This document shows positions 1 to 8,068 of a stretch of DNA of 33,980 nucleotides, piece by piece. How positions within the stretch are numbered: position 1 is the first letter of the stretch; every line of letters begins with the position of its first letter. The DNA comes from Thermoanaerobaculia bacterium (lineage in GTDB: Bacteria > Acidobacteriota > Thermoanaerobaculia > Multivoradales > JAHZIX01). The position numbers and the translations under genes were made by a program. The stretch covers positions 1-33,980 of the forward strand of contig JALXFE010000005.1 of NCBI GenBank assembly GCA_027069135.1, read 5' to 3'. Below the pieces are notes generated by a model. That model was not told the DNA's origin. It did not search any database and saw only the letters and a program-made list of their open reading frames with translations.

Positions 1-127
1 AGGCATTTCGGGACTCTGGCAAGGCGTGAGGACAAGTAATAGCAGAGCTATTGCGCGGAGGAACAACGCAGCTAGAGCCCGAAAGGGCCGCGTATTTATG
101 CGATGAATTTGTCAATCGGGACACTAG
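1..127 (-). repeat. MITE-like element, family A, copy 1 (cut by window edge)
   Basis: This is the reverse complement of the complete 165-bp copy at 1220-1384. The part inside the window differs at about one base. From alignment to that copy, only about 38 bp are missing to the left of base 1. The visible terminus reads CAATCGGGACACTAG. The element contains the central hairpin AATAGC-aga-GCTATT. There is no room for a transposase, so it is a non-autonomous element if mobile. It lies in inverted orientation to the next copy, and two foreign-looking genes sit between them. Confidence 0.8.
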
Positions 128-170
128 ACGGCAGCGGTGGAATTCAAACTGGGGCTGGCTGCTAACCCAA

Positions 171-764
171 ATGTCAACAACTCATCCAGCAACGGAATTC
201 GTCCAGCTCTACCTCGTGCTGGAGGACATCGAGCCGCCGATCTGGCGGCGAATTCGAGTGAACGGTTGCGCCACGTTCTGGGATCTCCACGTGGCTATCC
301 AAGATTCCATGGGTTGGCTCGACTATCACCTTCATGAGTTCTCGCTGGAGGTGAAGCCGGGCCAGCTCATCCGAGTCGGTAGTGCCTTTGAGGACGCCGA
401 ATGCCTTCCAGGCTGGGAAACGCCGATTCGAGAGTACCTCCATCCAGGTGTCGAGCTCGCCTACGAGTACGATTTCGGCGATGGCTGGCGCCACCGTATC
501 CTCGTCGAGGAATCAGGATCGAAGGTCAGCGACCAGGTGCTGCCGTGTTGCGTCGCCGGGGAGCGAGCGTGTCCTCCGGAGGACTGCGGTGGGCCGTGGG
601 GGTACGCTGAGTTGCTAGAGGCGTATCACGATCCATCCCACGAGCGACACGAGGAAGTCCGCGAATACCACGCTGGAGAATTCGACCCAGAGGCCTTCGA
701 TCCCAGCAAGGTGACGTTCGATGATCCGAAGCAGAGGCTCAAAATCGCACACGCAGGGATATAA
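171..764 (+). CDS. plasmid pRiA4b ORF-3-like family protein
   Basis: The protein of about 197 residues matches the pRiA4b ORF-3-like family, also annotated as 'IS1096 passenger TnpR-like'. Visible family features are an N-terminal 'LEDIEPPIWRRI' segment, then 'WDLHVAIQDSMGWLDYHLHEF', then 'YEYDFGDGWRHRILVE' and a C-terminal 'CVAGERACPPEDCGGPWGY' cysteine patch. Biochemical function is not established for the family; members are common on mobile elements and in gene cassettes. I chose the ATG at 171 because the family homology begins there and the upstream reading frame runs through the MITE-like repeat. No good Shine-Dalgarno sequence is visible. The gene is followed after 34 bp by the VOC gene on the same strand. 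Its base composition looks less GC-rich than the rest of the window, which fits acquisition by transfer. Confidence 0.85.
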   Translation: MSTTHPATEFVQLYLVLEDIEPPIWRRIRVNGCATFWDLHVAIQDSMGWLDYHLHEFSLEVKPGQLIRVGSAFEDAECLPGWETPIREYLHPGVELAYEYDFGDGWRHRILVEESGSKVSDQVLPCCVAGERACPPEDCGGPWGYAELLEAYHDPSHERHEEVREYHAGEFDPEAFDPSKVTFDDPKQRLKIAHAGI

Positions 765-798
765 CGTGGCAGCCAAACACCACCTATCGGAGGTTCAC

Positions 799-1185
799 AT
801 GAAGCGAGTCACTGGCATCGGCGGCATCTTCTTCAAGGCAAAGGATGCACCTGCGCTGCAGGCTTGGTACAAGCGTCATCTCGGCATCGATGTCCAGGAG
901 TGGGGCGGTACCGCGTTCACCTGGGCCGACTCGGATGGCAAGCCTACGGGTGGAACGACCGTCTGGTCCATTGGTCCGGAGGAAGGCGACTCGTTTGCTC
1001 CAAGCAAAGCCTCGTTCATGGTCAACTATCGCGTTGATGACCTTCACGCGCTGGTCGCGGCGCTCAAAGCGGAAGGCTGCGACGTCCTCGACAAGATCAC
1101 TGACGATGAGTACGGCAAGTTTGCCTGGGTCATCGATCCTGAGGGAAACAAGGTCGAGCTGTGGCAACCACCAGCCGGTCAATGA
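799..1185 (+). CDS. VOC family protein (glyoxalase/bleomycin-resistance/dioxygenase fold)
   Basis: A 128-residue single VOC module. It starts 'MKRVTGIGGIFFKAKDAPALQAWY', the usual first beta-strand and helix, and ends 'FAWVIDPEGNKVELWQPP', where the final Glu is the typical metal ligand of the second half. The family covers glyoxalase I, dioxygenases and antibiotic-binding proteins; the substrate cannot be predicted here. The ATG at 799 is preferred over upstream in-frame starts because CGGAGG sits 5-6 bases before it and the VOC fold starts directly there. It is probably co-transcribed with the pRiA4b-like gene upstream. Both genes lie inside the interval bounded by the inverted MITE-like copies. 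Confidence 0.85.
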   Translation: MKRVTGIGGIFFKAKDAPALQAWYKRHLGIDVQEWGGTAFTWADSDGKPTGGTTVWSIGPEEGDSFAPSKASFMVNYRVDDLHALVAALKAEGCDVLDKITDDEYGKFAWVIDPEGNKVELWQPPAGQ

Positions 1186-1219
1186 AACGCGTCTAACAGC
1201 CCGTGGCAGAAGTCAGGCG

Positions 1220-1384
1220 CTAGTGTCCCGATTGACAAATTCATCGCATAAATACGCGGCCCTTTCGGGCTCTAGCTGCGTTGTTCCTCCGCGCAATAGC
1301 TCTGCTATTACTTGTCCTCACGCCTTACCAGAGTCCCGAAATGCCTCGCGATTTCTCACGCGAATTGGCCAATCGGGACACTAG
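1220..1384 (+). repeat. MITE-like element, family A, copy 2 (complete, 165 bp)
   Basis: The element starts CTAGTGTCCCGATTG and ends with its reverse complement CAATCGGGACACTAG. The inverted termini extend imperfectly to AATTC, giving about 23 bp with two mismatches. Each end begins with the palindrome CTAG, which could be a duplicated target (YTAR-type, as in the IS5 family) or part of the element. A hairpin AATAGC-tct-GCTATT lies at 1295-1309. No coding capacity was seen. Copy 3 at 19250-19414 has the same length and differs at about two bases. Confidence 0.85.
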
Positions 1385-1503
1385 CGAGAACGAGGAGTAT
1401 TCGAGCCGAATCAAGGCGGAAAACCGCAGATGACTCTCAGAATCATCGAGGTTTGACAACGAAGATTCGGCCGGATAGAACCGCTCGGAGCGCGGTTCGA
1501 CTG

Positions 1504-1529
1504 GCGGCCTCCCGTACTCGGGAGGCCGC
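1504..1529 (-). terminator. perfect 11-bp hairpin downstream of the 1561-4842 gene
   Basis: The arms GCGGCCTCCCG and CGGGAGGCCGC pair perfectly around a TACT loop, about 30 bases past the stop codon of the minus-strand cytochrome/propeller gene. No U-tract follows on the minus strand. It is a plausible 3'-end structure but not a textbook intrinsic terminator. Confidence 0.45.
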
Positions 1530-1560
1530 GCAAGGAAGCGACGGAAGGGAGAGCTGGCCC

Positions 1561-4500
1561 CTACTGCACGAAGATCGGCTGCCAGCTGCCGGGGCTCACG
1601 GATCCGTCCTCGTTGAGCACCCTTACGAAGTGGAAATTCCAGTTTAGGGGATCGAAGAAGCCCGGTGTTGTGGGAGGCTCGGGGATGTTGCCCAACCAAT
1701 CGTTGAAGGAGGCAGCAACCCCCGGAGCAAACGCCCCACCGAGCATCATTCCGTAATAGATCAAGGGCTCGATCTCCACCGCCGTCTGCCACACCGGAAA
1801 GTTGGTTCCGACCTCGCGTTCCGTCGTGGGATACAGGGGGAGGAGCAACTCGTGGGTGATCATCTGGCTTAAGGGCCCCACGGGATTGGGGGGCACCGCC
1901 GCCGGATCGTTGGGAATATTGAGAAGCAGCGCCGCCCCCGGTCGGATATCCATTCCCGCAACCCGGAACCGCCGCGGCGCGTCATGGCGCAGCGGCGTCC
2001 CCGGCATCCCGAGGCCAAAGCCATTCTGGGCCACACCGAATTGGATCAACCCATGCTGGAATAGCTTGATGGTGTGAGGGAAAATCGCCTGGGGCGGCAA
2101 GGGAGTGAAGGGCCAGGTGAAATTATTCCAATTCCCGGTCAGGGTCGGCACCCGCTGGTAGGCGGTGTTCGGCACCATCGGCAACAAGGTCACGACGGAC
2201 GGCGGCGCCGCCGAGACGCTCGCCGTCACCCCGGTCGGTGAAGCGATCCGCCGCTCACTCCCCAGAGGCACGGCTTGGAAGATCAACCGGTCCCCGGGCC
2301 CTACCTGATTGAGCAAGGCCACGGTGCTCAGGTTGAGGCCCGCTGGCTCCTGTCGATAGAGGGGCGGCGTAACACTGGGGTCGTACCAGAACCCGGTCGC
2401 CGTCCCCCCCAAGAGGGCCTGCACGGCTAGACCGGCGTTGGCCACGTCGGCCTGACCCTCCATGCAGAGGATCGGATTGAAGGAGGGGCTGCTCGGATCG
2501 CCGCAGGCCAGAGTTCCGGTGACATTGAGCGCCGTGGCTACGTTGGTGCTGTCGACGGTCAAGGGAAAACCCACGAGGGGGCCGACGCCCCAATCGAACT
2601 CATGGACGAATTGATTGAGCTCGACCAACTCCGTAGCTCCCGGGAAAAAAGCGGTAAAGATCGAGTTGAATTGATTGATGCTGGAGTTGGCGCCGGTGTG
2701 GCTCAATCCCTCGTTTCCGGTGACGATCCCGGAGATTTGGAGACCGTTCAAGTCCAGTCGGGCCTCCTTTTGGAACAACCCCCGTAGGGCCGCCGTCTCC
2801 ACCGCGATGGTGTCTGAGCTGGGGTTCATGCTGCCGGGGTTCTTCAGATTTCCGAGGAACTCCGTCGACCGATTGTTGCTGCCTTCCGGAAGAGCATGGC
2901 AGTGGACGCAACTACGGTTTGCCTCCGCCTCGGAGAGGCAACCCGGGGTATTGCACAGGGGCCGTTCATGGTACAGCTCAAGCCCCGACTGGGCACCGGT
3001 GGACGTGCCCGGTGTGGCTCCGACGGTGCCGCTGAACACCCGATCCTTGGGCTGCTGGGGATTCGGCGGGTAGTGGATGGTGTTGATGAACTCCTGATAC
3101 GCGTCCATATCCGGCTGAGAGAGCCCCGGACCCAACATCAGATTCTGAAACCCACCGTTGAAATCCGGAAAATCGAACCGGGTTCCCCGCCAATAATAGG
3201 GAGCGTTGGAAGTAAAACCCCGATCCAGCAAGCGCACCTCGAAATTCAACAGCCCCTGGAGCGATTGAGTCATCATGAATCCCTTGTCGTCGGAAAACCC
3301 ATTGTTCAGGTTGTCCAGGAGCTGGCCGAAGACCTGATTGCCACTCATGTCGAACTCGACCAAACCGTCAGCAAAATTCAACCCGAAGGCGCTTTGGGGC
3401 TGCCCCGGTGAACCGAGATCCCAGATCAGACCGTCCGTGCGACCGTAGGGGTGACAGGTGGAACAAGCCGAGAAGCCGTTGCCGCTCTGCTCCGCGTCGT
3501 AGAGAAAATGCTGGCCCGCCAGGACGTGGGCCGGCCGCGGGTCGACGGCGAGGGGAATGCCTCCGACCACAATCTCCGCCACCGGATCGATGATGGTCAC
3601 GGAATAGTCGAAGCGGTTGAGCACGTAGAGTCGCTGCCCCGGGTCCGTGGACACTCCGAGATTGGCCGCTTTGAGGGCCAGAGCCACCGGCCCCGCCTTC
3701 GGACTGGCGGCCCCCAGCGGCGTCACGTTGATCGTGGTCCGAGGCCAACTGATGGGCGTCGCTGAGTTCGGTACAAAGACTCCGATGCGGTCACTGCTGA
3801 TCGCCGAAACGAAGACCTTCTGCACCGTACCGCTACTCTCCAACAGGGCCAGATCCGTCGGCTGGGTCAGGGCCATGTTCTTGGCCACCGGATTGCAGCC
3901 GCCAGCCGGGGCCATGGCGTTGAGATCCCGAGTCAGAATCGTCGGAGTCGCCGACACCGGATTTTGGATCCACGTGAGGATGCTGGGAGAAAAACCCGTA
4001 CAGGCGGCGGCCACTACCGGCTCCGGCTGCAGCACCCGGTTCAAGGCGTCCTGGGCCACGACGAAAAGGTCGCCGTTGCTCGCCAGGGCCATGTTGAAAT
4101 TGGTCGTGCCGACGCCGGAGATCCCCTGGAAGGCCGAGGTCGCGAGGTTGACCAACCAGATATCGAAATCGTAGGCGGCGGTATTCCCCCCCTTGCCTCC
4201 GAGGATGTAGAGGGCCTGATTGTTCACCAAGGTCGTCCGTGGCTCTTTGAGGGCGAAAGTCGTCGTCCCCACCGCCAGGGTCGCGGCCAGACGCTCGCTC
4301 AAGCCCGGAATCACCGGAGCCAAGGTCACCGCATCCCGCCAGCCGAAGGCATCGAGACTCATGTGGGTGATGATCACCGTCGGAGTCCCCGCGTTGTCGA
4401 CGAAAGAGATATCCAGAGGCTCATCGCCCACGAAGGTCGTCTGCTCCAATTGCACCGCCAGCGACGTCGGGCCGCTCGGTGCCGTGATGTTGACCACCGA

Positions 4501-4842
4501 AACCGAATCACCGAGAAAATTCGCCGTGTAGAACCGGCCCAGGTTCGCGTTGAACCGTACCGACACCGGCTCCTGCCCCACCCGCACCCGGGCGAGGCGG
4601 CGACTGGCCGGCGGGATCATCTCGTTGGTGTCGAGGATCTCGACCGTGCCGTCGGCGGTGTTACAGACCAGGATGTAGTCGTAGCCGCCGATCCGCACCA
4701 CCTCCAGGGGATGCACGTGGGGGCTCTCGACATTCATATAATCCGTGCGGCCTTGGGCTCGGGCCGGGGATCCGACGACGGCTGCCATCGTTGCCAGACA
4801 AAGCCCGAAGCTCAGGGAGAGTCGGAAAAGGGTTCTTCGCAT
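1561..4842 (-). CDS. secreted YVTN-type beta-propeller / di-heme cytochrome c protein
   Basis: The product of 1093 residues has a Sec signal peptide (1 to about 29, ending ARAQG). Residues from about 40 to 430 carry repeating 'xxVxIxD...' propeller-like units such as 'TVEILDTNE', 'SVSVVNITAP' and 'SVTIIDPVAE'. Two c-type heme motifs follow: CSTCH (460-464) and CVHCH (645-649). The latter half resembles secreted di-heme cytochrome c peroxidase/MauG-like proteins fused to a YVTN propeller. It is probably periplasmic or surface-exposed and redox-active; the substrate is unknown. AGGAGG sits 5-6 bases before the ATG, which supports the start. It diverges from the FadL-type barrel gene across a 328-bp gap. 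Alternative: an electron-transfer scaffold without enzymatic activity. Axial heme ligands other than the motif histidines cannot be assigned by eye. Confidence 0.8.
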   Translation of the reverse strand: MRRTLFRLSLSFGLCLATMAAVVGSPARAQGRTDYMNVESPHVHPLEVVRIGGYDYILVCNTADGTVEILDTNEMIPPASRRLARVRVGQEPVSVRFNANLGRFYTANFLGDSVSVVNITAPSGPTSLAVQLEQTTFVGDEPLDISFVDNAGTPTVIITHMSLDAFGWRDAVTLAPVIPGLSERLAATLAVGTTTFALKEPRTTLVNNQALYILGGKGGNTAAYDFDIWLVNLATSAFQGISGVGTTNFNMALASNGDLFVVAQDALNRVLQPEPVVAAACTGFSPSILTWIQNPVSATPTILTRDLNAMAPAGGCNPVAKNMALTQPTDLALLESSGTVQKVFVSAISSDRIGVFVPNSATPISWPRTTINVTPLGAASPKAGPVALALKAANLGVSTDPGQRLYVLNRFDYSVTIIDPVAEIVVGGIPLAVDPRPAHVLAGQHFLYDAEQSGNGFSACSTCHPYGRTDGLIWDLGSPGQPQSAFGLNFADGLVEFDMSGNQVFGQLLDNLNNGFSDDKGFMMTQSLQGLLNFEVRLLDRGFTSNAPYYWRGTRFDFPDFNGGFQNLMLGPGLSQPDMDAYQEFINTIHYPPNPQQPKDRVFSGTVGATPGTSTGAQSGLELYHERPLCNTPGCLSEAEANRSCVHCHALPEGSNNRSTEFLGNLKNPGSMNPSSDTIAVETAALRGLFQKEARLDLNGLQISGIVTGNEGLSHTGANSSINQFNSIFTAFFPGATELVELNQFVHEFDWGVGPLVGFPLTVDSTNVATALNVTGTLACGDPSSPSFNPILCMEGQADVANAGLAVQALLGGTATGFWYDPSVTPPLYRQEPAGLNLSTVALLNQVGPGDRLIFQAVPLGSERRIASPTGVTASVSAAPPSVVTLLPMVPNTAYQRVPTLTGNWNNFTWPFTPLPPQAIFPHTIKLFQHGLIQFGVAQNGFGLGMPGTPLRHDAPRRFRVAGMDIRPGAALLLNIPNDPAAVPPNPVGPLSQMITHELLLPLYPTTEREVGTNFPVWQTAVEIEPLIYYGMMLGGAFAPGVAASFNDWLGNIPEPPTTPGFFDPLNWNFHFVRVLNEDGSVSPGSWQPIFVQ

Positions 4843-5170
4843 ACCTACCTCCTAGAAAAAAGTGGCGATGAGAAGCCGAAGCCCCGGCGGGGCATGGCCC
4901 GCAAGTACCCGATCGATGAGGGGGCCCGGAGGGGGTGCCTCGAGCACCGCCCAAAAGAAAGGGATCTCTATCTAGACCAGCGGAATCACCGCCCCGAACG
5001 AACAGAAGGGGGAAAATCTTGGTCGGCGGGATGCCTGTACTGCAACCGCTTCAAAGCCCGGGTCGGCGGAACCTCTTTCTCCTCCCGGGCGAGGTGATCG
5101 ACACCGTTCGGGGCTGCTGTGGTGAGTCTGGAAATCCCTCCACCGTGGTATTCTCCCCCTCTGGGAACCT
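4843..5170. promoter_or_regulatory. divergent intergenic region
   Basis: This gap of 328 bp separates two divergently transcribed envelope genes and should contain both promoters. The AGGAGG ribosome-binding site of the minus-strand gene lies just right of 4843. I see no convincing -35/-10 pair, RNA gene or additional coding frame. Confidence 0.35.
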
Positions 5171-5173
5171 GTG

Positions 5174-6475
5174 ATGACCTGCCGTGACCGACCTTCTCTC
5201 CTGCGAAATCCCTACCTTTTCGCCGCGCTGCTGGTGGCCTCCTTGGGACTCCCCGAGGGGTCCGAAGCCCAGCCCCTGACCATCCCGCGCTTTGATTTCA
5301 GCTTTTCCAATCCGGGGGCTCGGAGCCTCGGCTTCGGAGGAGCCTTCGTGGCGTTGGCGGATGATGCGACGGCGGCCTTTGCCAACCCGGCGGGGCTGGT
5401 GCAGCTGACGGAAGCGGAGCTGTCGGTGGAGGTCCGGCTGTGGAGCCGGTCGCCGTCGTTCATCTCCGGCGGTCGCCGGGATGGCGAGCCTTCCGGCAAC
5501 GGTGTCGATACAGCGGCGGGAATCGTTTTTGGCCGTGATCGGAGCGAGGACTTCGGGCCTTCCTTCGTCTCGGTGGTGATCCCTAAGGGGAAATGGTCCT
5601 GGGCCGTCTACGGCCACCAGATGGCGAAGTTCGAGCAGACGGTGGAGTCTCAAGGACTGTTCTTCGAGGACGACACCGCCGCCCATCGGACCGGCCGCCT
5701 CCCGGCGACTCAAGAGCGGGTGGATCTCGAGGTCACTGCCTTGGGGGTCGCCACCGGCTGGAAGATGAACGAGCGATGGAGCTTCGGCCTCGGTCTGGTC
5801 TTCTCGGATACAACTCTTACGACCCGCTCGGAGGCCTTCCTGACGGATGACTTGAACCCCGCGGCTCAATTCGGTGGCGTCTCCTTTCTTCCGGAGCGGC
5901 GCCTCTCGACCAGCGCCGTGACCGCCGACGGTACCGATTTCTCCCTCACTGGAGGAATTCTGTGGCAGCCTTCGGACCGACTCACCGCCGGCCTCTCCTA
6001 CCGCCAAGGCGGTGAAGTGGACGGGGTTGCCCAGCTCGAGGTCGGCCCGGTTCTGCCCGTTGACGGCCAGTTCCGAAACAAGGCCGTCTTCGACCTTCCG
6101 GACGTTGCCAGCGCCGGCCTTGCCTACCGCTTCGGGGAGGGCCGGATGACCCTCGCCGCCGAGGTGGACCGGATCACCTACTCCGGATTGGTACGGATCT
6201 CTGAAAGTGCGGATCTCATCGTAGACGGGCGAGAATATCGGGACGCCTGGGACTATCGCGCCGGCGCCGAATACGCCCTTCTCCAGCGATCCCCCATCCT
6301 CGCCTTCCGGGTCGGGATCTGGATCGAGGACAACGGTCAGGACGTGCTGAACGAGGAGTTCACCCACGTCAACGCAGGATTGGGCGTCGCCGGCGAGACG
6401 TTCCAGGTCGATCTCGCGGGTGATTTCTCGGAAGAGATCGACAGCGTCTCCCTGTCTCTCATCTATCGCTTCTGA
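5174..6475 (+). CDS. OMPP1/FadL/TodX-type outer-membrane protein
   Basis: About 433 residues with an N-terminal signal peptide (cleavage probably after GSEA). The mature N-terminus reads 'FDFSFSNPGARSLGFGGAFVALADDATAAFANPAGL', broken here into 'NPGARSLGFGGAFVALADD' and 'ATAAFANPAGL'; this is the hallmark of OMPP1/FadL-like barrels and PorV-like proteins. The protein ends in 'LSLIYRF', a typical C-terminal aromatic barrel-assembly signal. It probably forms a beta-barrel for hydrophobic or other small-molecule uptake; the substrate is unknown. A GTG at 5171 directly precedes the ATG chosen here, and neither has a strong Shine-Dalgarno sequence. The stop codon lies only 3 bp from the stop of the convergent winged-helix/AAA gene. 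Confidence 0.8.
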   Translation: MTCRDRPSLLRNPYLFAALLVASLGLPEGSEAQPLTIPRFDFSFSNPGARSLGFGGAFVALADDATAAFANPAGLVQLTEAELSVEVRLWSRSPSFISGGRRDGEPSGNGVDTAAGIVFGRDRSEDFGPSFVSVVIPKGKWSWAVYGHQMAKFEQTVESQGLFFEDDTAAHRTGRLPATQERVDLEVTALGVATGWKMNERWSFGLGLVFSDTTLTTRSEAFLTDDLNPAAQFGGVSFLPERRLSTSAVTADGTDFSLTGGILWQPSDRLTAGLSYRQGGEVDGVAQLEVGPVLPVDGQFRNKAVFDLPDVASAGLAYRFGEGRMTLAAEVDRITYSGLVRISESADLIVDGREYRDAWDYRAGAEYALLQRSPILAFRVGIWIEDNGQDVLNEEFTHVNAGLGVAGETFQVDLAGDFSEEIDSVSLSLIYRF

Positions 6476-6478
6476 GAC

Positions 6479-7927
6479 TCAGCCCGATGCGGCCGCCCGC
6501 TGTCGCAACCAATGACAGTGGATCGCCGAGGCGATGGCAAACGTCCCGTCCTCGAAACGGCGGATCTGTCCCAGGCGTTCCAGGTGCAGCAGCCGGGAAG
6601 CTATCTCCGAGGCCGGTGAGGAGAGCCCCAGCTCCCCCGCCGGGGTCGGGGTGTCGTGGGCGGCCAGACGCAGCTGGATTTCCTGCTCCAGCGGCGTCAG
6701 GGAATCGAAATCTACCGAGAAGAAGTAGTGCACCGTGAGATCTGCCGTCACCGCTTCGGTGGCCGTTTCCAACTCCCCACTCTCCAGGAAGCGCATGCAG
6801 AGCAGTTGCAGCAGGCTGGGATGATTGCCGCAGCGGCGCAGCAACTCCCGGACGGTGGCTGCGTCCCGGATCGGCGCGGGACTCCCTGGTGCTTGGACCT
6901 GCCCCACCAAGGCCTCCGCGGCCCCGTCCCCCAGGGGCCCCAGATAGAGGGGCGGAGCGAAGCCGTGGAGGAAAGGCGACGTGTCGCCCCGCTGCGCCGC
7001 CAGCTGCCAGAGGCCGGGGCCCGAGGCAAGGACCGTGCGGATCCCCTCCTGAGACTGCAGAGCCCGCCGTAGCTTGCGCAGCAATACCGGCCAGCGGCCG
7101 TGGAGGTTTACGAGCTCCTCTACCTCGTCCCAGAGCAGGAGGAGGGTGCGCCCGCGGGACCGCAACCCTCGCCGCAGGCGGCCGATGGAGCGAAAAAAGT
7201 CCTCCCCCCGGACCTCTTCCAGGGGCAGCCCAAGGAGCTCCAACCTATCTTCCGCATCCGCTAGAGCTGTAGCGAAATCCCGATGCAGATCTTCCGGCTC
7301 GGCGCTTCCTTGCAGATCCCAGAACAGCGGGAAGTAGCCCCCTTCTCCGTCCTCAGCGGTCAGATGCTCCAGTTGTTTGAGGACCGAGGTCTTCCCCACC
7401 GCCCGAGATCCAAGGAGCCAGATGCCGTTGCGGGGTCCTTTGAGGATCTCCCGAATCTCTGCCTCGCGGCCATAGAAGAGATCTCCCCGCACCCATTGGC
7501 CGACCACGAAGGGGCCGACGACGAAGGGCTGGCTAGAAATCCCGCAAGACGTATCGAGGGCGGTTCCCGGGGCTGAGGGCCCGCCCAAAGGTCGACCGGC
7601 AGCCTCCACCTTCACCGGCTGGATCAGCAGCCGATAGCCCCGCTTGGCGATGGTCTCGATGAAGCGGGGCGAGCGGGCGTCGTCTTCGAGAGCTCGCCGC
7701 AGACCGGCGATGGCCCGGGTGATGACGGACTCCGTAACGAAGACCCCGGGCCACACGGCCTCGGCGATGTCGTCTTTGGAAACCACCTGTCCCGGCTGGT
7801 CCGCAAGAAAGAGCAAGACGTCCATCAACTTCGGCTCCACCCGGGCGATGTCGTCGCCGCGGCGGAGACGGTTGAGCGATGGATGGACCCGCCACTCCTC
7901 GAGATCGAAGTCGTTCTGTTCTTCCAT
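6479..7927 (-). CDS. winged-helix (OmpR/CadC-type) DNA-binding protein fused to a P-loop AAA/STAND-like ATPase
   Basis: A 482-residue protein. Residues about 8-105 form a transcriptional-regulator C-terminal winged helix: 'LMDVLLFLADQPGQVVSKDD', then 'ESVITRAIAGLRRALEDD' and 'FIETIAKRGYRLL'. A linker leads to an ATPase domain starting near 'VVGQWVRGDLFYGREAEI'. Walker A is GSRAVGKTS (173-181) and Walker B is LLLLWDEVE (262-270). The last 85 or so residues look like a second winged helix, as in STAND NTPases. There is no sensor domain or membrane segment, so the input is probably protein-protein contact with related ATPases next door. It is the third gene of a minus-strand run, 141 bp after the AAA-only gene. 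The AAA part is clearly related to that gene, sharing VVGQWV, FYGR and LFWDLQG. DNA targets are unknown. Confidence 0.8.
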   Translation of the reverse strand: MEEQNDFDLEEWRVHPSLNRLRRGDDIARVEPKLMDVLLFLADQPGQVVSKDDIAEAVWPGVFVTESVITRAIAGLRRALEDDARSPRFIETIAKRGYRLLIQPVKVEAAGRPLGGPSAPGTALDTSCGISSQPFVVGPFVVGQWVRGDLFYGREAEIREILKGPRNGIWLLGSRAVGKTSVLKQLEHLTAEDGEGGYFPLFWDLQGSAEPEDLHRDFATALADAEDRLELLGLPLEEVRGEDFFRSIGRLRRGLRSRGRTLLLLWDEVEELVNLHGRWPVLLRKLRRALQSQEGIRTVLASGPGLWQLAAQRGDTSPFLHGFAPPLYLGPLGDGAAEALVGQVQAPGSPAPIRDAATVRELLRRCGNHPSLLQLLCMRFLESGELETATEAVTADLTVHYFFSVDFDSLTPLEQEIQLRLAAHDTPTPAGELGLSSPASEIASRLLHLERLGQIRRFEDGTFAIASAIHCHWLRQRAAASG

Positions 7928-8068
7928 CAGGGTGGATGTTACACAAAATCCACCGCCCCTCTATTCCCGAAGCGAAGAGTTGGGCATCGGGAGAGCGCTT
8001 TACGGTCCAAGGCCTGTAAGACGGCCGTTGGGAAGAACCTCGGTGGGTGGCCAATCCAGGGGTTCATT

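Noticed and set aside
51-170. N-terminal extension of the pRiA4b-like gene
   Set aside because: This part is the MITE-like repeat read through; family similarity starts at the ATG at 171.
1475-1530. Possible tRNA (GGTTCGACTGG resembling a T-loop)
   Set aside because: No acceptor, D or anticodon stems can be folded around it; the dominant structure is the 11-bp hairpin at 1504-1529.
5051-6367. 438-codon minus-strand frame opposite the FadL-type gene
   Set aside because: The plus-strand frame has a signal peptide, family motifs and a barrel C-terminus; the antisense frame has none.
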